Source of the DNA: Massilia sp. Root335
GTDB lineage: Bacteria; Pseudomonadota; Gammaproteobacteria; Burkholderiales; Burkholderiaceae_D
NCBI RefSeq assembly: GCF_001425685.1
Contig: NZ_LMCY01000006.1
Span: forward strand, 26,979-90,978
DNA: 64,000 nt
Reading direction: 5' to 3'
Shown here piece by piece: positions 34,464 to 43,700 of this stretch. The translations under genes were made by a program, and so were the position numbers. Below the pieces are notes generated by a model. That model was not told the origin of the DNA. It worked only from the letters and a program-made list of their open reading frames with translations, and searched no databases. The stretch's first letter is position 1. Each line of letters begins with the position of its first letter.

Positions 34464-36626
34464 GTGAGGTTAGCAAAGACCTTGATTACCCCGCTCGCGC
34501 TCGGCATCCTGCTGGCCGCCTGCGGCAGCGACAGCAACCGCACCACCACCGCGGCCACCACGCCGGGCAGCGCTTCCGGCACCACCACGCCGGCGGCTCC
34601 GGCCGCCACCCGCACGATCATCATGGTGTGGGACGGCCTGCGCCCCGATTCCGTCAATGCGACGGACACCCCGAACCTGTACGCGCTGCGCCAGAGCGGC
34701 GTCAACTTCAGCGACAACCACTCGACCTACCCGACCTTCACGATGATGAACTCGTCGTCGTTCGCGACGGGTTCGTTCCCCAAGACCAGCGGCTTCTACG
34801 GCAACACGTTCTGGACGCCGCCGCAAGGCAGCGCCAACGCAATCCCGGCCGGTAGCGGCGCCGGCGGCGCGGCCCAGGATTACCAGGACCCCGTGTTCAC
34901 CGAAGACTATGCGGTGCTGACGACGCTGAACGATTACTACGGCGGCCAGCTGCTGCTCGTGAAGAGCCTGTTCGCCACGGCGCAGGCGGCCGGTCTGACG
35001 ACGGCCACGATCGGCAAGTCGGGCGCGGCCTACCTGCAGGATCTCGGAAAGGGCGGCGTCTTCCTCGACGAAAACACCGTGCAGCCGCGCAGCCTCGTTA
35101 CCGAGCTGCAGGGCGCGGGCTTCGCCGTGCCGGCCAACGTCGTCAAGAATTATGCCGGCGCCGACGCCGTCACGCTCGCCGCCACCAACGGCAATCCGAC
35201 GGCGCGCGCCGGCTACGTCACCTTCAACACGACCGCGTTCGACCCGGCCGGCAACGTGACCGTCGCCGCGCGCGATTCGGCCGACACCACGCAGGGCGCG
35301 CCGGAAGACGCGGCCAACAAGTACATGATGTCGGTGTACACGCAATACATCCTGCCGCAAAAGAAGCCGATGCTGTCGCTGATCTGGTTCCGCACGCCGG
35401 ACAACGTCGAGCACGGCTACGGCCCCGGCAGCGCCAACATGAAGGCGGGCCTGCGCTCGCAGGATGCGCGCCTGGGCGAGCTGATCGCCGCGCTGCGCGC
35501 CAACGGCATGGACAGCGCGACCAATATCGTCGTCGTGTCCGACCACGGCCACTCGAGCGTCTCGGGGCCGGTGTCGACCTTCCCGCTGCGCGCCATCACC
35601 GCGTCGGCGACGGTGCCGAGCGGCGGCGTCAGCGGCGCGGCCATCGGCGCAGTGGATGCCAACGGCTTCTCGTTCTCGGGCGACGTGCGCTCGGCCGACC
35701 TGCTGACCTACCGCGGCTTCGCAGCCTATGACGGCGCGGGCTGCTCGACGAGCGCCATGGTCGGCCTCACCGCCGACGGCAAGCCCGTCATGCCGGTCAA
35801 GGTCGACGCGACCGGCAGCCTGTGCGGCAGCACCAACGCCAAGTACCAGGCCATCAGCGCGGGCCTGGCGAAACCGGTCGCCAGCTTCAAGGTGCCGGCG
35901 CCAGGCAGCCTGCCGGCCAACGGCATCGTCGTCGCCGCGAACGGCGGGTCCGACTATTTCTATGTGCCGGGCCACGATGCGGCCACGGTCCAGAAGCTCG
36001 TGACGTTCCTCCAGCAGCGTGAGGAATACGGCGCGATCTTCGTCGACAGCCGCTACGGCAGCATCCCGGGCACGCTCGCGCTGGCCCAGGTCAACCTGGA
36101 AAACGCCAAGCGCCAGAACAACGGCCAGCCGGACGTCGTCGTCTCGTTCTCGTGGGACTACAACACGTCGGTGCAGGGCATGCCGGGCATCGAGTTCGAG
36201 AGTTTCGGCGGCCAGCGCGGCATGCACGGCAGCTTCGGCATCGCGGACGTGCACAACACCTTGATCGCCAACGGCCCGTCGTTCCTGGCGAATAAAGTCG
36301 TCACGACGCCGTCCGGCAACGTCGACGTGGCCCCGACCGTGGCGTACCTGCTCGGCCTGTCCATGCCGCAAGCCGACGGCCGCGTGCTGAACGAGGGCCT
36401 CGCGACGCCGGCCACCAAGGACGTGCCGACCGTGACCCCGTCGACGGTGACCCCGGCCGCCGCGGCCACCGGTCTCACGTTCGAACTGCCGACGGATCCG
36501 ACCGGCGCCGCGAAGGACACGACGCTGACCAAAGGCACGTACAACATCGAGCTGTCGGTGAAGGACCTGACCGTGGGCGGCAAGTCGTACCGCTACTTCG
36601 ACTCGGCCCGCGCCGTGCGCAACTGA
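34464..36626 (+). CDS. Lipoprotein of the alkaline phosphatase/nucleotide pyrophosphatase superfamily
   Basis: Predicted membrane-anchored phosphodiesterase or phosphatase, 720 residues. The GTG at 34464 has AGGAG seven bases upstream and yields a signal peptide ending in the lipobox L-L-A-A-C. Type I phosphodiesterase features follow: metal site I-M-V-W-D-G-L-R-P-D, the nucleophile region P-T-F-T-M-M-N-S-S-S-F-A-T-G, K-T-S-G-F-Y-G-N, D-A-R-L-G-E-L, and S-D-H-G-H-S-S-V. The C-terminus carries an extra beta-rich region. The likely Pho box upstream suggests phosphate-starvation control. Probably co-transcribed with the next gene, 18 bases away. Confidence 0.88.
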   Translation: MRLAKTLITPLALGILLAACGSDSNRTTTAATTPGSASGTTTPAAPAATRTIIMVWDGLRPDSVNATDTPNLYALRQSGVNFSDNHSTYPTFTMMNSSSFATGSFPKTSGFYGNTFWTPPQGSANAIPAGSGAGGAAQDYQDPVFTEDYAVLTTLNDYYGGQLLLVKSLFATAQAAGLTTATIGKSGAAYLQDLGKGGVFLDENTVQPRSLVTELQGAGFAVPANVVKNYAGADAVTLAATNGNPTARAGYVTFNTTAFDPAGNVTVAARDSADTTQGAPEDAANKYMMSVYTQYILPQKKPMLSLIWFRTPDNVEHGYGPGSANMKAGLRSQDARLGELIAALRANGMDSATNIVVVSDHGHSSVSGPVSTFPLRAITASATVPSGGVSGAAIGAVDANGFSFSGDVRSADLLTYRGFAAYDGAGCSTSAMVGLTADGKPVMPVKVDATGSLCGSTNAKYQAISAGLAKPVASFKVPAPGSLPANGIVVAANGGSDYFYVPGHDAATVQKLVTFLQQREEYGAIFVDSRYGSIPGTLALAQVNLENAKRQNNGQPDVVVSFSWDYNTSVQGMPGIEFESFGGQRGMHGSFGIADVHNTLIANGPSFLANKVVTTPSGNVDVAPTVAYLLGLSMPQADGRVLNEGLATPATKDVPTVTPSTVTPAAAATGLTFELPTDPTGAAKDTTLTKGTYNIELSVKDLTVGGKSYRYFDSARAVRN

Positions 36627-36644
36627 CGACCCAAGGAGTCCTCA

Positions 36645-37331
36645 TTGAATAACGCCCTTCCCGGCCACGCCGGAAGGCGCGCGTCGCGGTCGCTCGTGCT
36701 CTGCACGGCGGCCGCGGCCGTGTTTTCCGCGCCCCTGTCCCACGCCGCCGCGCCTGACTTCGAGCACGTCTTCAGTACGCGCGGCGAGCCGCCGGCCACC
36801 CACTTCCAGGCCACCTATCTCGCCGGCGGCGCCGAACACCATGTGGAGGTCTGGCGCGACGGCGAGCGCCGCATCCGCCGCCGCACGGACGACAAGGCCG
36901 AAAGCTTCGCGGTGCGCGCGGCCGGCAGTCCGGACTACCGGCTGTCCGTGCTGGACCTCGGTAAAAAAATCCGCACCGACATCGACCGCGACAACCTGTA
37001 CCGCATCGGCCAGTTCACCGACTGGTTCGACCTCGGCCACGGCCTGCGCCATCCCAAGGGCGACTACCGGCTCGTGCCGGCCGCCACGCCGCACGGCGCC
37101 GCGCACGCCATCGGCGCCTGCGAATGGGTCGCCCTCGTCCAGGGCACGCAGACGACGCACGTGTGCTGGAGCGCGACGGCGAAGCTGCCGCTGCTGATCC
37201 AGGGCGCCGACGGCCGCATCGTGTGGCGCGTGACGAGCGTCGACCACAAGGCGATCCCGGACCGGGTCTTCGCGATCCACGACGCCGGATTCATCCGCAA
37301 CGACGCGAACGCGGACATCGAGCGCGACTGA
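36645..37331 (+). CDS. Exported hypothetical protein, TTG start
   Basis: Unrecognised secreted protein of 228 residues. The start is TTG, supported by AAGGAG seven bases upstream and by the signal peptide that follows (cut after S-H-A-A). The mature part is hydrophilic with recurrent basic patches (R-R-I-R-R-R) and a single Cys pair (G-A-C-E-W, H-V-C-W). It follows the phosphodiesterase lipoprotein by 18 bases, so it may belong to the same phosphate-responsive operon. Function unknown. Confidence 0.8.
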   Translation: MNNALPGHAGRRASRSLVLCTAAAAVFSAPLSHAAAPDFEHVFSTRGEPPATHFQATYLAGGAEHHVEVWRDGERRIRRRTDDKAESFAVRAAGSPDYRLSVLDLGKKIRTDIDRDNLYRIGQFTDWFDLGHGLRHPKGDYRLVPAATPHGAAHAIGACEWVALVQGTQTTHVCWSATAKLPLLIQGADGRIVWRVTSVDHKAIPDRVFAIHDAGFIRNDANADIERD

Positions 37332-37361
37332 ATGAGGCCGCGCCCGCGATGATGCCGTCGT

Positions 37362-37500
37362 TCAGACCTTCTTGAGCGCACTCCCCTTGTGGGCCGCCTC
37401 CGCCCCGGTCTTGTCGCTGACGACCAGATATTCCGGATGCGCCGGCGACGCGGCCACCTCGTGCTGCTTGATGGCCGTGGGCGACGCGCCATTTCACCAC
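37362..37500 (-). pseudogene. Degraded DUF2945 (hypervirulence-associated protein-like) gene
   Basis: Minus-strand remnant. Reading back from the stop at 37362, the frame encodes A-I-K-Q-H-E-V-A-A-S-P then P-E-Y-L-V-V-S-D-K-T-G and A-A-H-K-G-S-A-L-K-K-V, which is the normal C-terminal half of DUF2945 proteins. Upstream the frame hits TGA after about ten codons. The expected preceding V-V-K lies in another frame, seven bases away instead of nine, implying a small deletion. No start codon or intact N-terminal half is left. Confidence 0.6.
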
Positions 37501-37595
37501 GAACCGCGATTCCGGACCGCACGGCCGGCACCGCGTCATACGCCGGTAACATGCCCACGGGTATGATGAGGCAACGGAATCCGGCCACGAACCCC

Positions 37596-38330
37596 ATGTA
37601 CAAATCCAGGAAACGCCTGCTGATCCTCGACGCGGACGGCACCACCATCGACGCTTTTTCCGCCATCGAGACGGCCTTCGCGCGGCACGGGCTGGACATC
37701 GGCGACGAAGCCAGCTTCCAGAAGCGCCACAACCTCTTCAAATACCTGGGCGGGTTGAAGGAATTCCCGTCGATCATCAAGAAGAACCTGCGCAAGAACA
37801 GCCGCGCCAGGCTGGTCGACAGCCTCACGGAAGTCTACCGGCAGGAAGCGGCCATGTACGAAGGCATTCCGGATCTCGTGCGGGAACTGGTCGCGGCGCC
37901 GGACGTCGTCGTCGGCATGGTCACGCGCAACATCACGAACGAACCGCTGGAGACGCTGCGCCAGCTGTTCCAGCGCCACGACGTCGACATCGACGCGCTC
38001 GACTTCCTCGTCCACATTCCGCTCTCCGAAAAGAAGACGAGCCAGTTCCGCGCGCTCCGCGAGCAGTTCGGCATCAATCCGGCACGGGCCTATGTCTGCG
38101 GCGACGAGCACAAGGACTTCGCGGCCGCGATCGGCACGGGCATGCATCCGTTCATGGTGTCGTACGGTTTCGAGGACTTCGACCGGCTGACCGAAAAATT
38201 CGAGATTCCCCACGAGCTGATTGCGCGCACGCCGGGCGAACTGTGCCAGCGCGTGCGCCACGCGCTCGACCTCGGCACCCGGCGCGGCGCGGGAACGATC
38301 AGTACGCGTACCAGAACAACAGCGCGCTGA
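37596..38330 (+). CDS. HAD-superfamily hydrolase
   Basis: Predicted haloacid dehalogenase-type phosphatase (244 residues from this ATG). Motif I is L-I-L-D-A-D-G-T-T, with the nucleophile Asp and D+2 Asp. Motif II is in G-M-V-T-R-N-I, the Lys of motif III in S-E-K-K-T, and motif IV in C-G-D-E-H-K-D. In-frame ATGs at 37563 and 37566 would add about 11 residues; no start has a good ribosome site. The last 32 bases overlap the end of the convergent membrane protein gene. Substrate unknown. Confidence 0.82.
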   Translation: MYKSRKRLLILDADGTTIDAFSAIETAFARHGLDIGDEASFQKRHNLFKYLGGLKEFPSIIKKNLRKNSRARLVDSLTEVYRQEAAMYEGIPDLVRELVAAPDVVVGMVTRNITNEPLETLRQLFQRHDVDIDALDFLVHIPLSEKKTSQFRALREQFGINPARAYVCGDEHKDFAAAIGTGMHPFMVSYGFEDFDRLTEKFEIPHELIARTPGELCQRVRHALDLGTRRGAGTISTRTRTTAR

Positions 38331-38772
38331 CGACGCCGAATGTCCAGTAGTCGACGGGCGCGCCGGCGAACCAGCGCTTGTGCCACGGGACCAGTTCGCG
38401 CTTGAAGCGGCGCCAGCCGAAGGCGGGATTGACGACGAACCAGAGATAGTCCTCGACGATCCAGAACAGCATGACGGCGCCCAGCGCGCGCGCTTCCAGC
38501 GCCAGCGACCATTGCCCCATGAAGGCCAGCGGGAAATGAAAGATCACGCCGATGAAGGAAAACATCCACGCGTGGTAGCCGGTCAGCGTGCGGCCGCCCC
38601 AGAAGATGTCGAGCAACGGATGGTCGTCGATGCGCCAGGTGGGCAGATTCGCCGCCCAGCCCGCCTCGCCTTCGATCTCGACTTCGACCCGGGCGAAAAA
38701 ATAGGCGGCCACGACGACAGCGGCCAGCGTCGCGACGAACTGGCCGGCATGGGAGAGTTCAAACAAAGGCAT
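38299..38772 (-). CDS. Membrane protein coupled to the glycolipid synthase-like gene
   Basis: Unrecognised integral membrane protein of 157 residues with about four hydrophobic segments (A-T-L-A-A-V-V-V-A-A-Y-F near the start, two central helices, F-G-V-V-S-A-L-L-F-W at the end). It keeps W-x-V-E-D-Y-L-W-F near the third helix. The ATG at 38772 lies inside the last codons of the upstream glycosyltransferase (14-base overlap), which implies translational coupling and a joint function, probably in envelope lipid metabolism (inference). A TTG 11 codons upstream is less likely. Confidence 0.72.
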   Translation of the reverse strand: MPLFELSHAGQFVATLAAVVVAAYFFARVEVEIEGEAGWAANLPTWRIDDHPLLDIFWGGRTLTGYHAWMFSFIGVIFHFPLAFMGQWSLALEARALGAVMLFWIVEDYLWFVVNPAFGWRRFKRELVPWHKRWFAGAPVDYWTFGVVSALLFWYAY

Positions 38773-39985
38773 CGATGGGTTCGGGTCGTTTCGGGGCGGC
38801 GGCAAGGACGGTGGCGAGCACGGCGGCGGCGGCGTGCGGCCGTCCCAGCGCGCGGGCGCGGAGGCGCATCGTCTCGAGTTCGTCCGGATGGGCCATCAGG
38901 TAGCGGACGCGGTATTCCAGCGACGGCGCATCGAACGCCTTCATGGCCGCGCCATACTCCAGCAGGAAATTGGCATTCCGCTCTTCCTGCCCGGGAATCG
39001 ACGCGTTCACGATCATGGGCAGGCCCATGGCGAGGCATTCCGCCGTCGTCGCCCCGCCCGGCTTCGTGATCGCCACGTCGGCGCACGCCATCAGGCGTTC
39101 GACCCGATCGGTGAAACCCTGCGGCACGAGGCGGCCCGGATGCGCGGCCGCCAGGCGTTCCAGCACCGCCAGCTCGTCGGCATTGCGGCCGGCCAGGACG
39201 ATCAGCTGGAAATTGCCGGGAATGGCCAGCAAGCGCTGCGCCAGCATGGACAGGCCGCCCAGGCCCGCGCCGCCGCCCATCAGCAGGAACGTCATGCGGC
39301 CGGGGTCGATGCCGAGCGCGCGGGCGCATTCGGCGCGCTCCAGCTGGCGCGTGAATGCCGGCATGACGGGGATGCCGGTGACGTGGATCGTGTCGCCCGG
39401 GATGCCCTGCTTGCACATCAGGAAGGCGACCTCGTCGTTGCCGGCGAAATAGCCGGCAACGTGCCGGTGCACCCACATGCGGTGCAGGTCGAAGTCGGTC
39501 ACCTGCACCCATACCGGACACGGCAAGGTGCCATCCGCGGCTTCGCGCGACAGGATCTCGGCCGGCAGGAAATGCGTGCAGACGATGGCGTCCGGGCGCA
39601 GCGCCGCGATCTTTCCGAGCAGGGGCGCGCTGTCGCGGCGCTCGATCCGGCGCCGCAGCCGGTGGGCCCAGCCGTCCGGCGCGGCGCCGTTGGTGTACTG
39701 GTAGATCCAGCTCCATACAATGGGCGCGCGCCGCACGAGCATGATGTAGAGGTCGGCGTAGACCTTGCGCAGGCGCGGCGTCGCGTACGCGGTGGCGTCC
39801 AGGTGGATCACCTCGGCGCCGCCCGGCTGGGCCTCGGCCCCGGCACGGATCGCTTCCGCGACGCGGGTATGCCCGGCGCCCGCGGGCACGCTCAGCACGA
39901 GGATGCGCTTGCCCGTCCTGCCTTCCTGCTCCACCAGACGCCCACCCATCGCGCTCGCCCCGCCGGCCATATCGATGACTGGCAC
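38759..39985 (-). CDS. MGDG synthase-like glycosyltransferase (GT28 fold)
   Basis: Predicted lipid glycosyltransferase that adds a sugar from a UDP donor to diacylglycerol, similar to plant MGDG synthase and UgtP (408 residues). The N-domain has V-P-A-G-A-G-H-T-R-V-A-E-A-I, with T-H-F-L-P-A following in the acceptor domain. The C-domain has L-M-G-G-G-A-G-L-G-G and the donor-binding stretch I-T-K-P-G-G-A-T-T-A-E-C-L-A. It is followed by an overlapping membrane protein gene. Some bacteria make such glycolipids when phosphate is scarce; direct evidence for that is absent here. Confidence 0.85.
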   Translation of the reverse strand: MPVIDMAGGASAMGGRLVEQEGRTGKRILVLSVPAGAGHTRVAEAIRAGAEAQPGGAEVIHLDATAYATPRLRKVYADLYIMLVRRAPIVWSWIYQYTNGAAPDGWAHRLRRRIERRDSAPLLGKIAALRPDAIVCTHFLPAEILSREAADGTLPCPVWVQVTDFDLHRMWVHRHVAGYFAGNDEVAFLMCKQGIPGDTIHVTGIPVMPAFTRQLERAECARALGIDPGRMTFLLMGGGAGLGGLSMLAQRLLAIPGNFQLIVLAGRNADELAVLERLAAAHPGRLVPQGFTDRVERLMACADVAITKPGGATTAECLAMGLPMIVNASIPGQEERNANFLLEYGAAMKAFDAPSLEYRVRYLMAHPDELETMRLRARALGRPHAAAAVLATVLAAAPKRPEPIDAFV

Positions 39986-39994
39986 TGTAGCTGG

Positions 39995-40077
39995 CGATTA
40001 TGACTTCGCCGTGACGGGCGTATACGTGGGCACGGGGTGCCCACCCTACGGCTGCCGATTATGACTTCGCCGTGACG
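39995..40077. repeat. Extragenic hairpin element between two 22-bp direct repeats
   Basis: The 22-bp sequence from 39995 to 40016 is repeated exactly at 40056-40077. Between them lies a hairpin GTGGGCAC-GGG-GTGCCCAC (40026-40044), followed by CCCTAC. The end GCCCACCCTAC is shared with the element at 40597-40675, so this is a dispersed extragenic repeat. The direct repeats could be target duplication or local slippage. Confidence 0.65.
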
Positions 40078-40126
40078 CCAGGCGTGCGCCCCTTGCCAAG
40101 CGCGGCCGCGCACGCGATCATGGGCC

Positions 40127-40567
40127 ATGAACCCGCTCATCCCATCCCGCACCCTCGCCCGCCTGGCCGGCCTGGCCCTGCTGCTGGCGAGCAGCGCCTG
40201 CCGCAGCGATGCGCCGCAGGCTACCTCCGCATCCAATGGCGGCGCGCCCTTGCTGGCGCGCATCGAGGCCGAGCGCGGCGATGCCGCGTGCGACACCGAC
40301 GCCCAGTGCCACACGATCGGCGTCGGCCACAAGGCCTGCGGCGGTCCCGAGCGCTACCTGGCCTGGTCCAGCAAGAACAGCGACGGCTCGCGCCTGCGCG
40401 CGCTCGTGGCCGCACACGCGGCCGCGCGCAGCGCCGAGGACACGAAAAAGGGCATGATGTCGACCTGCTCCGTCGTCCCCGATCCGGGCGCGGCGTGCAC
40501 CGCCGGCCATTGCGTGCTGCGCGCCGCCGGCGCCGGTCCGGGCGGCATGGCGCCCGTGGCGCGCTGA
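40127..40567 (+). CDS. Predicted cysteine-rich lipoprotein
   Basis: Unrecognised exported protein of 146 residues. The signal peptide ends in L-L-A-S-S-A-C, an acceptable lipobox, so it is likely lipid-anchored. The mature part has C-D-T-D-A-Q-C-H-T-I-G, K-A-C-G-G-P, S-T-C and A-C-T-A-G-H-C: seven cysteines besides the anchor-type one, suggesting disulfides. It is flanked on both sides by extragenic repeat elements. Function unknown. Confidence 0.75.
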   Translation: MNPLIPSRTLARLAGLALLLASSACRSDAPQATSASNGGAPLLARIEAERGDAACDTDAQCHTIGVGHKACGGPERYLAWSSKNSDGSRLRALVAAHAAARSAEDTKKGMMSTCSVVPDPGAACTAGHCVLRAAGAGPGGMAPVAR

Positions 40568-40596
40568 AACACAGGGCGCACTAAACATCTATCCCG

Positions 40597-40675
40597 GTAG
40601 GGCGGGCTCCCCGAGCCCGCGCGGACGTCTGCGTTCATGCTGCGTCACGCGTGGGCCGCGGGCCGCCCACCCTAC
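40597..40675. repeat. Extragenic repeat with GTAGGGYGGGC inverted ends
   Basis: The ends GTAGGGCGGGC (40597-40607) and GCCCACCCTAC (40665-40675) form an imperfect inverted repeat. Inside are two further hairpins: GCGGGCT-CCCC-GAGCCCGC (one bulge) and GTGGGC-CGCGGGCC-GCCCAC. Its right end matches the element at 40026-40049. Looks like a small non-autonomous palindromic repeat; no coding potential. Confidence 0.65.
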
Positions 40676-40688
40676 GGGACGACGTTAT

Positions 40689-40712
40689 AAAAAAAGGCCG
40701 CTCGTGGCGGCC
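40689..40712 (-). terminator. Terminator of the PEP-CTERM/S8 protease operon
   Basis: The stem GGCCGC/GCGGCC has a 5-nt loop. It is followed on the minus strand by seven consecutive T's and lies 24 bases after the protease stop. Confidence 0.88.
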
Positions 40713-40736
40713 TCAAGTCGAGCAGTAATCCGACGA

Positions 40737-43700
40737 TTACTCGACCTTCGCCTGCTTGTTGCCGGCGTTCTGGAACAACGGGATCGGGTCGGTCGTGTCG
40801 ACTTCGACCATCGTCGTTCCGACCGGGGTCGCTCCGGCCAGGTAGGTGAGCGAACCCAGATGACGCTTGCCGGTCGCGAGACCGGACCATGAGACCACCA
40901 CCGACGCGGTGCCGCCGACGGCGACCATGCTCGGTGCCACGGCCTTGAAGTTGCCGCCGGTCGCGGTCGGGCTCAGCACCCAGGTCGACAGCTTGTACGT
41001 GGCGCTGCCGCCCACCGGCGCGTAGCCGACGACGCAGACCTTGTAGTCGCCTGCCGCCGGGTTGTTCAGCGTGACCATTTCATTCGCCGTCGAACCGCCG
41101 CTGGAGCCGACGACGGTCGTGCCGCGCGCCACCACCAGGTCCAGGTCGGACGCACCGCCGCCGCTCGTGTCGCTGTCGTACAGGGCGAAACGGGCCGCCG
41201 TCGTGCCGGCCGGGATGGAGACGGTATGCACGTTCACGCCGGTGGCGCCGCCGCCCGTGCACGCGCTGTTGCTCGTGTCCGTCGCGGTGACGACCGTCGA
41301 GTTGAACTCGGTGGCCGGGATCAGGCCGGACCTGGCGACCGACATCGCGCCGCCGAATCCGGTGCCGACGGTGACCAGCTTGGTGCCGGACGTCGCTTCG
41401 CTCGACACCGTGGCTGGCGCGGCGATCGTGGCGGCGCGCGCCGTCAGCGGGCTGCGCACGATGTGCGTGCCGTCGCTCCAGGTCAGCTTGCCGTACACCC
41501 AGGTGTTCAGCGGGGCCGTGGTGCGGGTCAGCTTGACCGTGAACGTGCCTTTCGCGCCCGGCGCCAGGTTCAGCGTGGCCGGCTGCACGGCGACCGTGAA
41601 GCCCGGCAGCGCGGCGCTGGCGTTATACGTCGCCGCCGCCGTGCCGACGTTCGTCACGGTGCGGGTCAGGGTCTGGATGCCCAGCACGCTGGCCGCCGTC
41701 AGCGAGGCCAGGTTCAGGTTGTACGGCTGGATCGAGCCGACGGCCGAGCAGGTGCCCGGGCTGAACACATTGGTGATGCCGAGGCCGCACAGGAAGCGCG
41801 CGTAATCGATCGTGCCCAGGTCGTACACGAGGCCCGGATCGGAGGCGACGGACGGCGCCACGTGGCCGGCGCCCTGGCCCCATGGCAGCGTGCCGGTGGT
41901 CCGGGCCGTGCTGTCCCAGGGCACTGCGCCGTTCTGGCCATCGTTGAACGTGTCGTAGGCCGTCGTCATCAGGGCCGACTTGATCATGGCCGGGCTCCAG
42001 TCCGGATGGCGCTGTTTCAGCAGCGCGGCGATGCCCGCCACGTGCGGCGACGCCATCGAGGTGCCGGTGTAGAACGCGAAGTCCTTGCTTGGTGCCGGCT
42101 CGCCGCCGGCGACCGCATCGCGCTGGGCATGGGTCAGGTCGGCGCTGACGGCGGCCAGGATGTCCGTGCCCGGCGCCGTGACGTCCGGCTTCATGATGTT
42201 GGCGTTGGCCACGTTCGGGCCGCGCGACGAACTGCTGTTCATCTGCGGTGCCACGATGTTCGGATCGACGATGCCGCGCAGGTTGTTCAGCGCCGCGGTG
42301 GCGCCTGGCGTCGCGGCATAGTAATCCTTGACCTTCTGGCCGTCCGCGCTCGTGATGTGGACGGTCGAGACGGTGTGGGCCTGGTTCAGGATCGTCGTAG
42401 CGCTGGTCGGCGTGTTGGCGATGATGACGCCCACGGCGCCGGCCGTCTTGCCGTTCGCGCTCTTGTTGACGAGCACGTTGCTGCCGCGGTCGCAGACGAG
42501 GATCTTGCCCGTCACCTTGGCCGGGTCCAGCTGCGGGGCGATGCCGTCTGCCGGGCCGAAGCACAGGTTCAGGTTCGCGCTGGCCGGGTCGACGCCCGCC
42601 AGGCCGGCATCCTTCGCCAGGATCAGCGGCGCCGACGGCGTGTTGGCGTTGCCGGACGCGCCGGTGACGGTCACGCCGTTGCCCAGCGCGACGTCGCCCG
42701 CATACGTGCGGTTGTGCGTGGAGTTGCCGACGGTGGTCAGCCACGGGCTGATGTGCGCGACCGGCGCCGTCGCGGGGCCGGAGTTGCCGGCCGATGCGGC
42801 CACGAACACGCCGGCCGCGGCCGCGCCGAGGAAGGCGACTTCGGTCGGTTCGTTGAACGCGCCGCCGCCCGCGTTGGGGCCGATCGAGAAGTTGATGACG
42901 TTCACGCCATCCTTCACGGCCTGCTCGATCGCGGCCACGCTGTTCGAGGTGGCGCAGCCATTCAGGCCCGTCACGCCGTCGGTCCAGCAGACTTTATACG
43001 CGGCGATGCGGGCGCGCGGCGCCATGCCGGTGATCTTGCCCAGCGACAGGCCGTTGGTCATGGCCGTCACGTGCGCATTGCCGCCGGCCGTGCTGGCCGT
43101 GTGGTCGCCGTGGCCGCCATGGCCTTCGGCACCGGCCACGGAATCGCGCGCCGACAGGAATTCGGTCCAGTGCAGCGTCTGCGTCGGCTGCTTGAAATAC
43201 CGTGCGCCGATCAGCTTGTTGTTGCAGTCGCTGGCGGCGAAGCCTTCGCCGGTCTGGCAGATGCCTTTCCAGGTCGCCGGCGGCGCATCGTAGGCCAGCT
43301 TGCTGCCGGCACGGCTCGGGTTGCCGTTCTCGTCGACGTGGTCGGCGAAGCTGTCCTGCTCCGGCCAGATGCCGCCGTCGACGATGCCGATGACGATGCC
43401 TTCGCCGGCCTTGTCCTGGCCGCCGACCTGGTCCCACAGGCCGCCCGGCTTGTCGAGGCCGAGGAACGTCGGGGTGTAGCTCGTGTCGAGCTGCAGGATC
43501 GAGTCGGCCGAGATGTTGGCGACGCCGGGATTCTTCTTGAGGGCGCGGACCTCGGCGTCGGTCAGCATCGCCGAGAAGCCGTTGAAGACGACCTTGTATT
43601 CGTTGGTGACCTGGGCCTTGTTGACGGTGGCAAGGACGTCGGCCTGCTTCGTCTCCAGGTAGGTGATGTAGTTCTGGACGGTCGACGCGTCGACGTTCAG

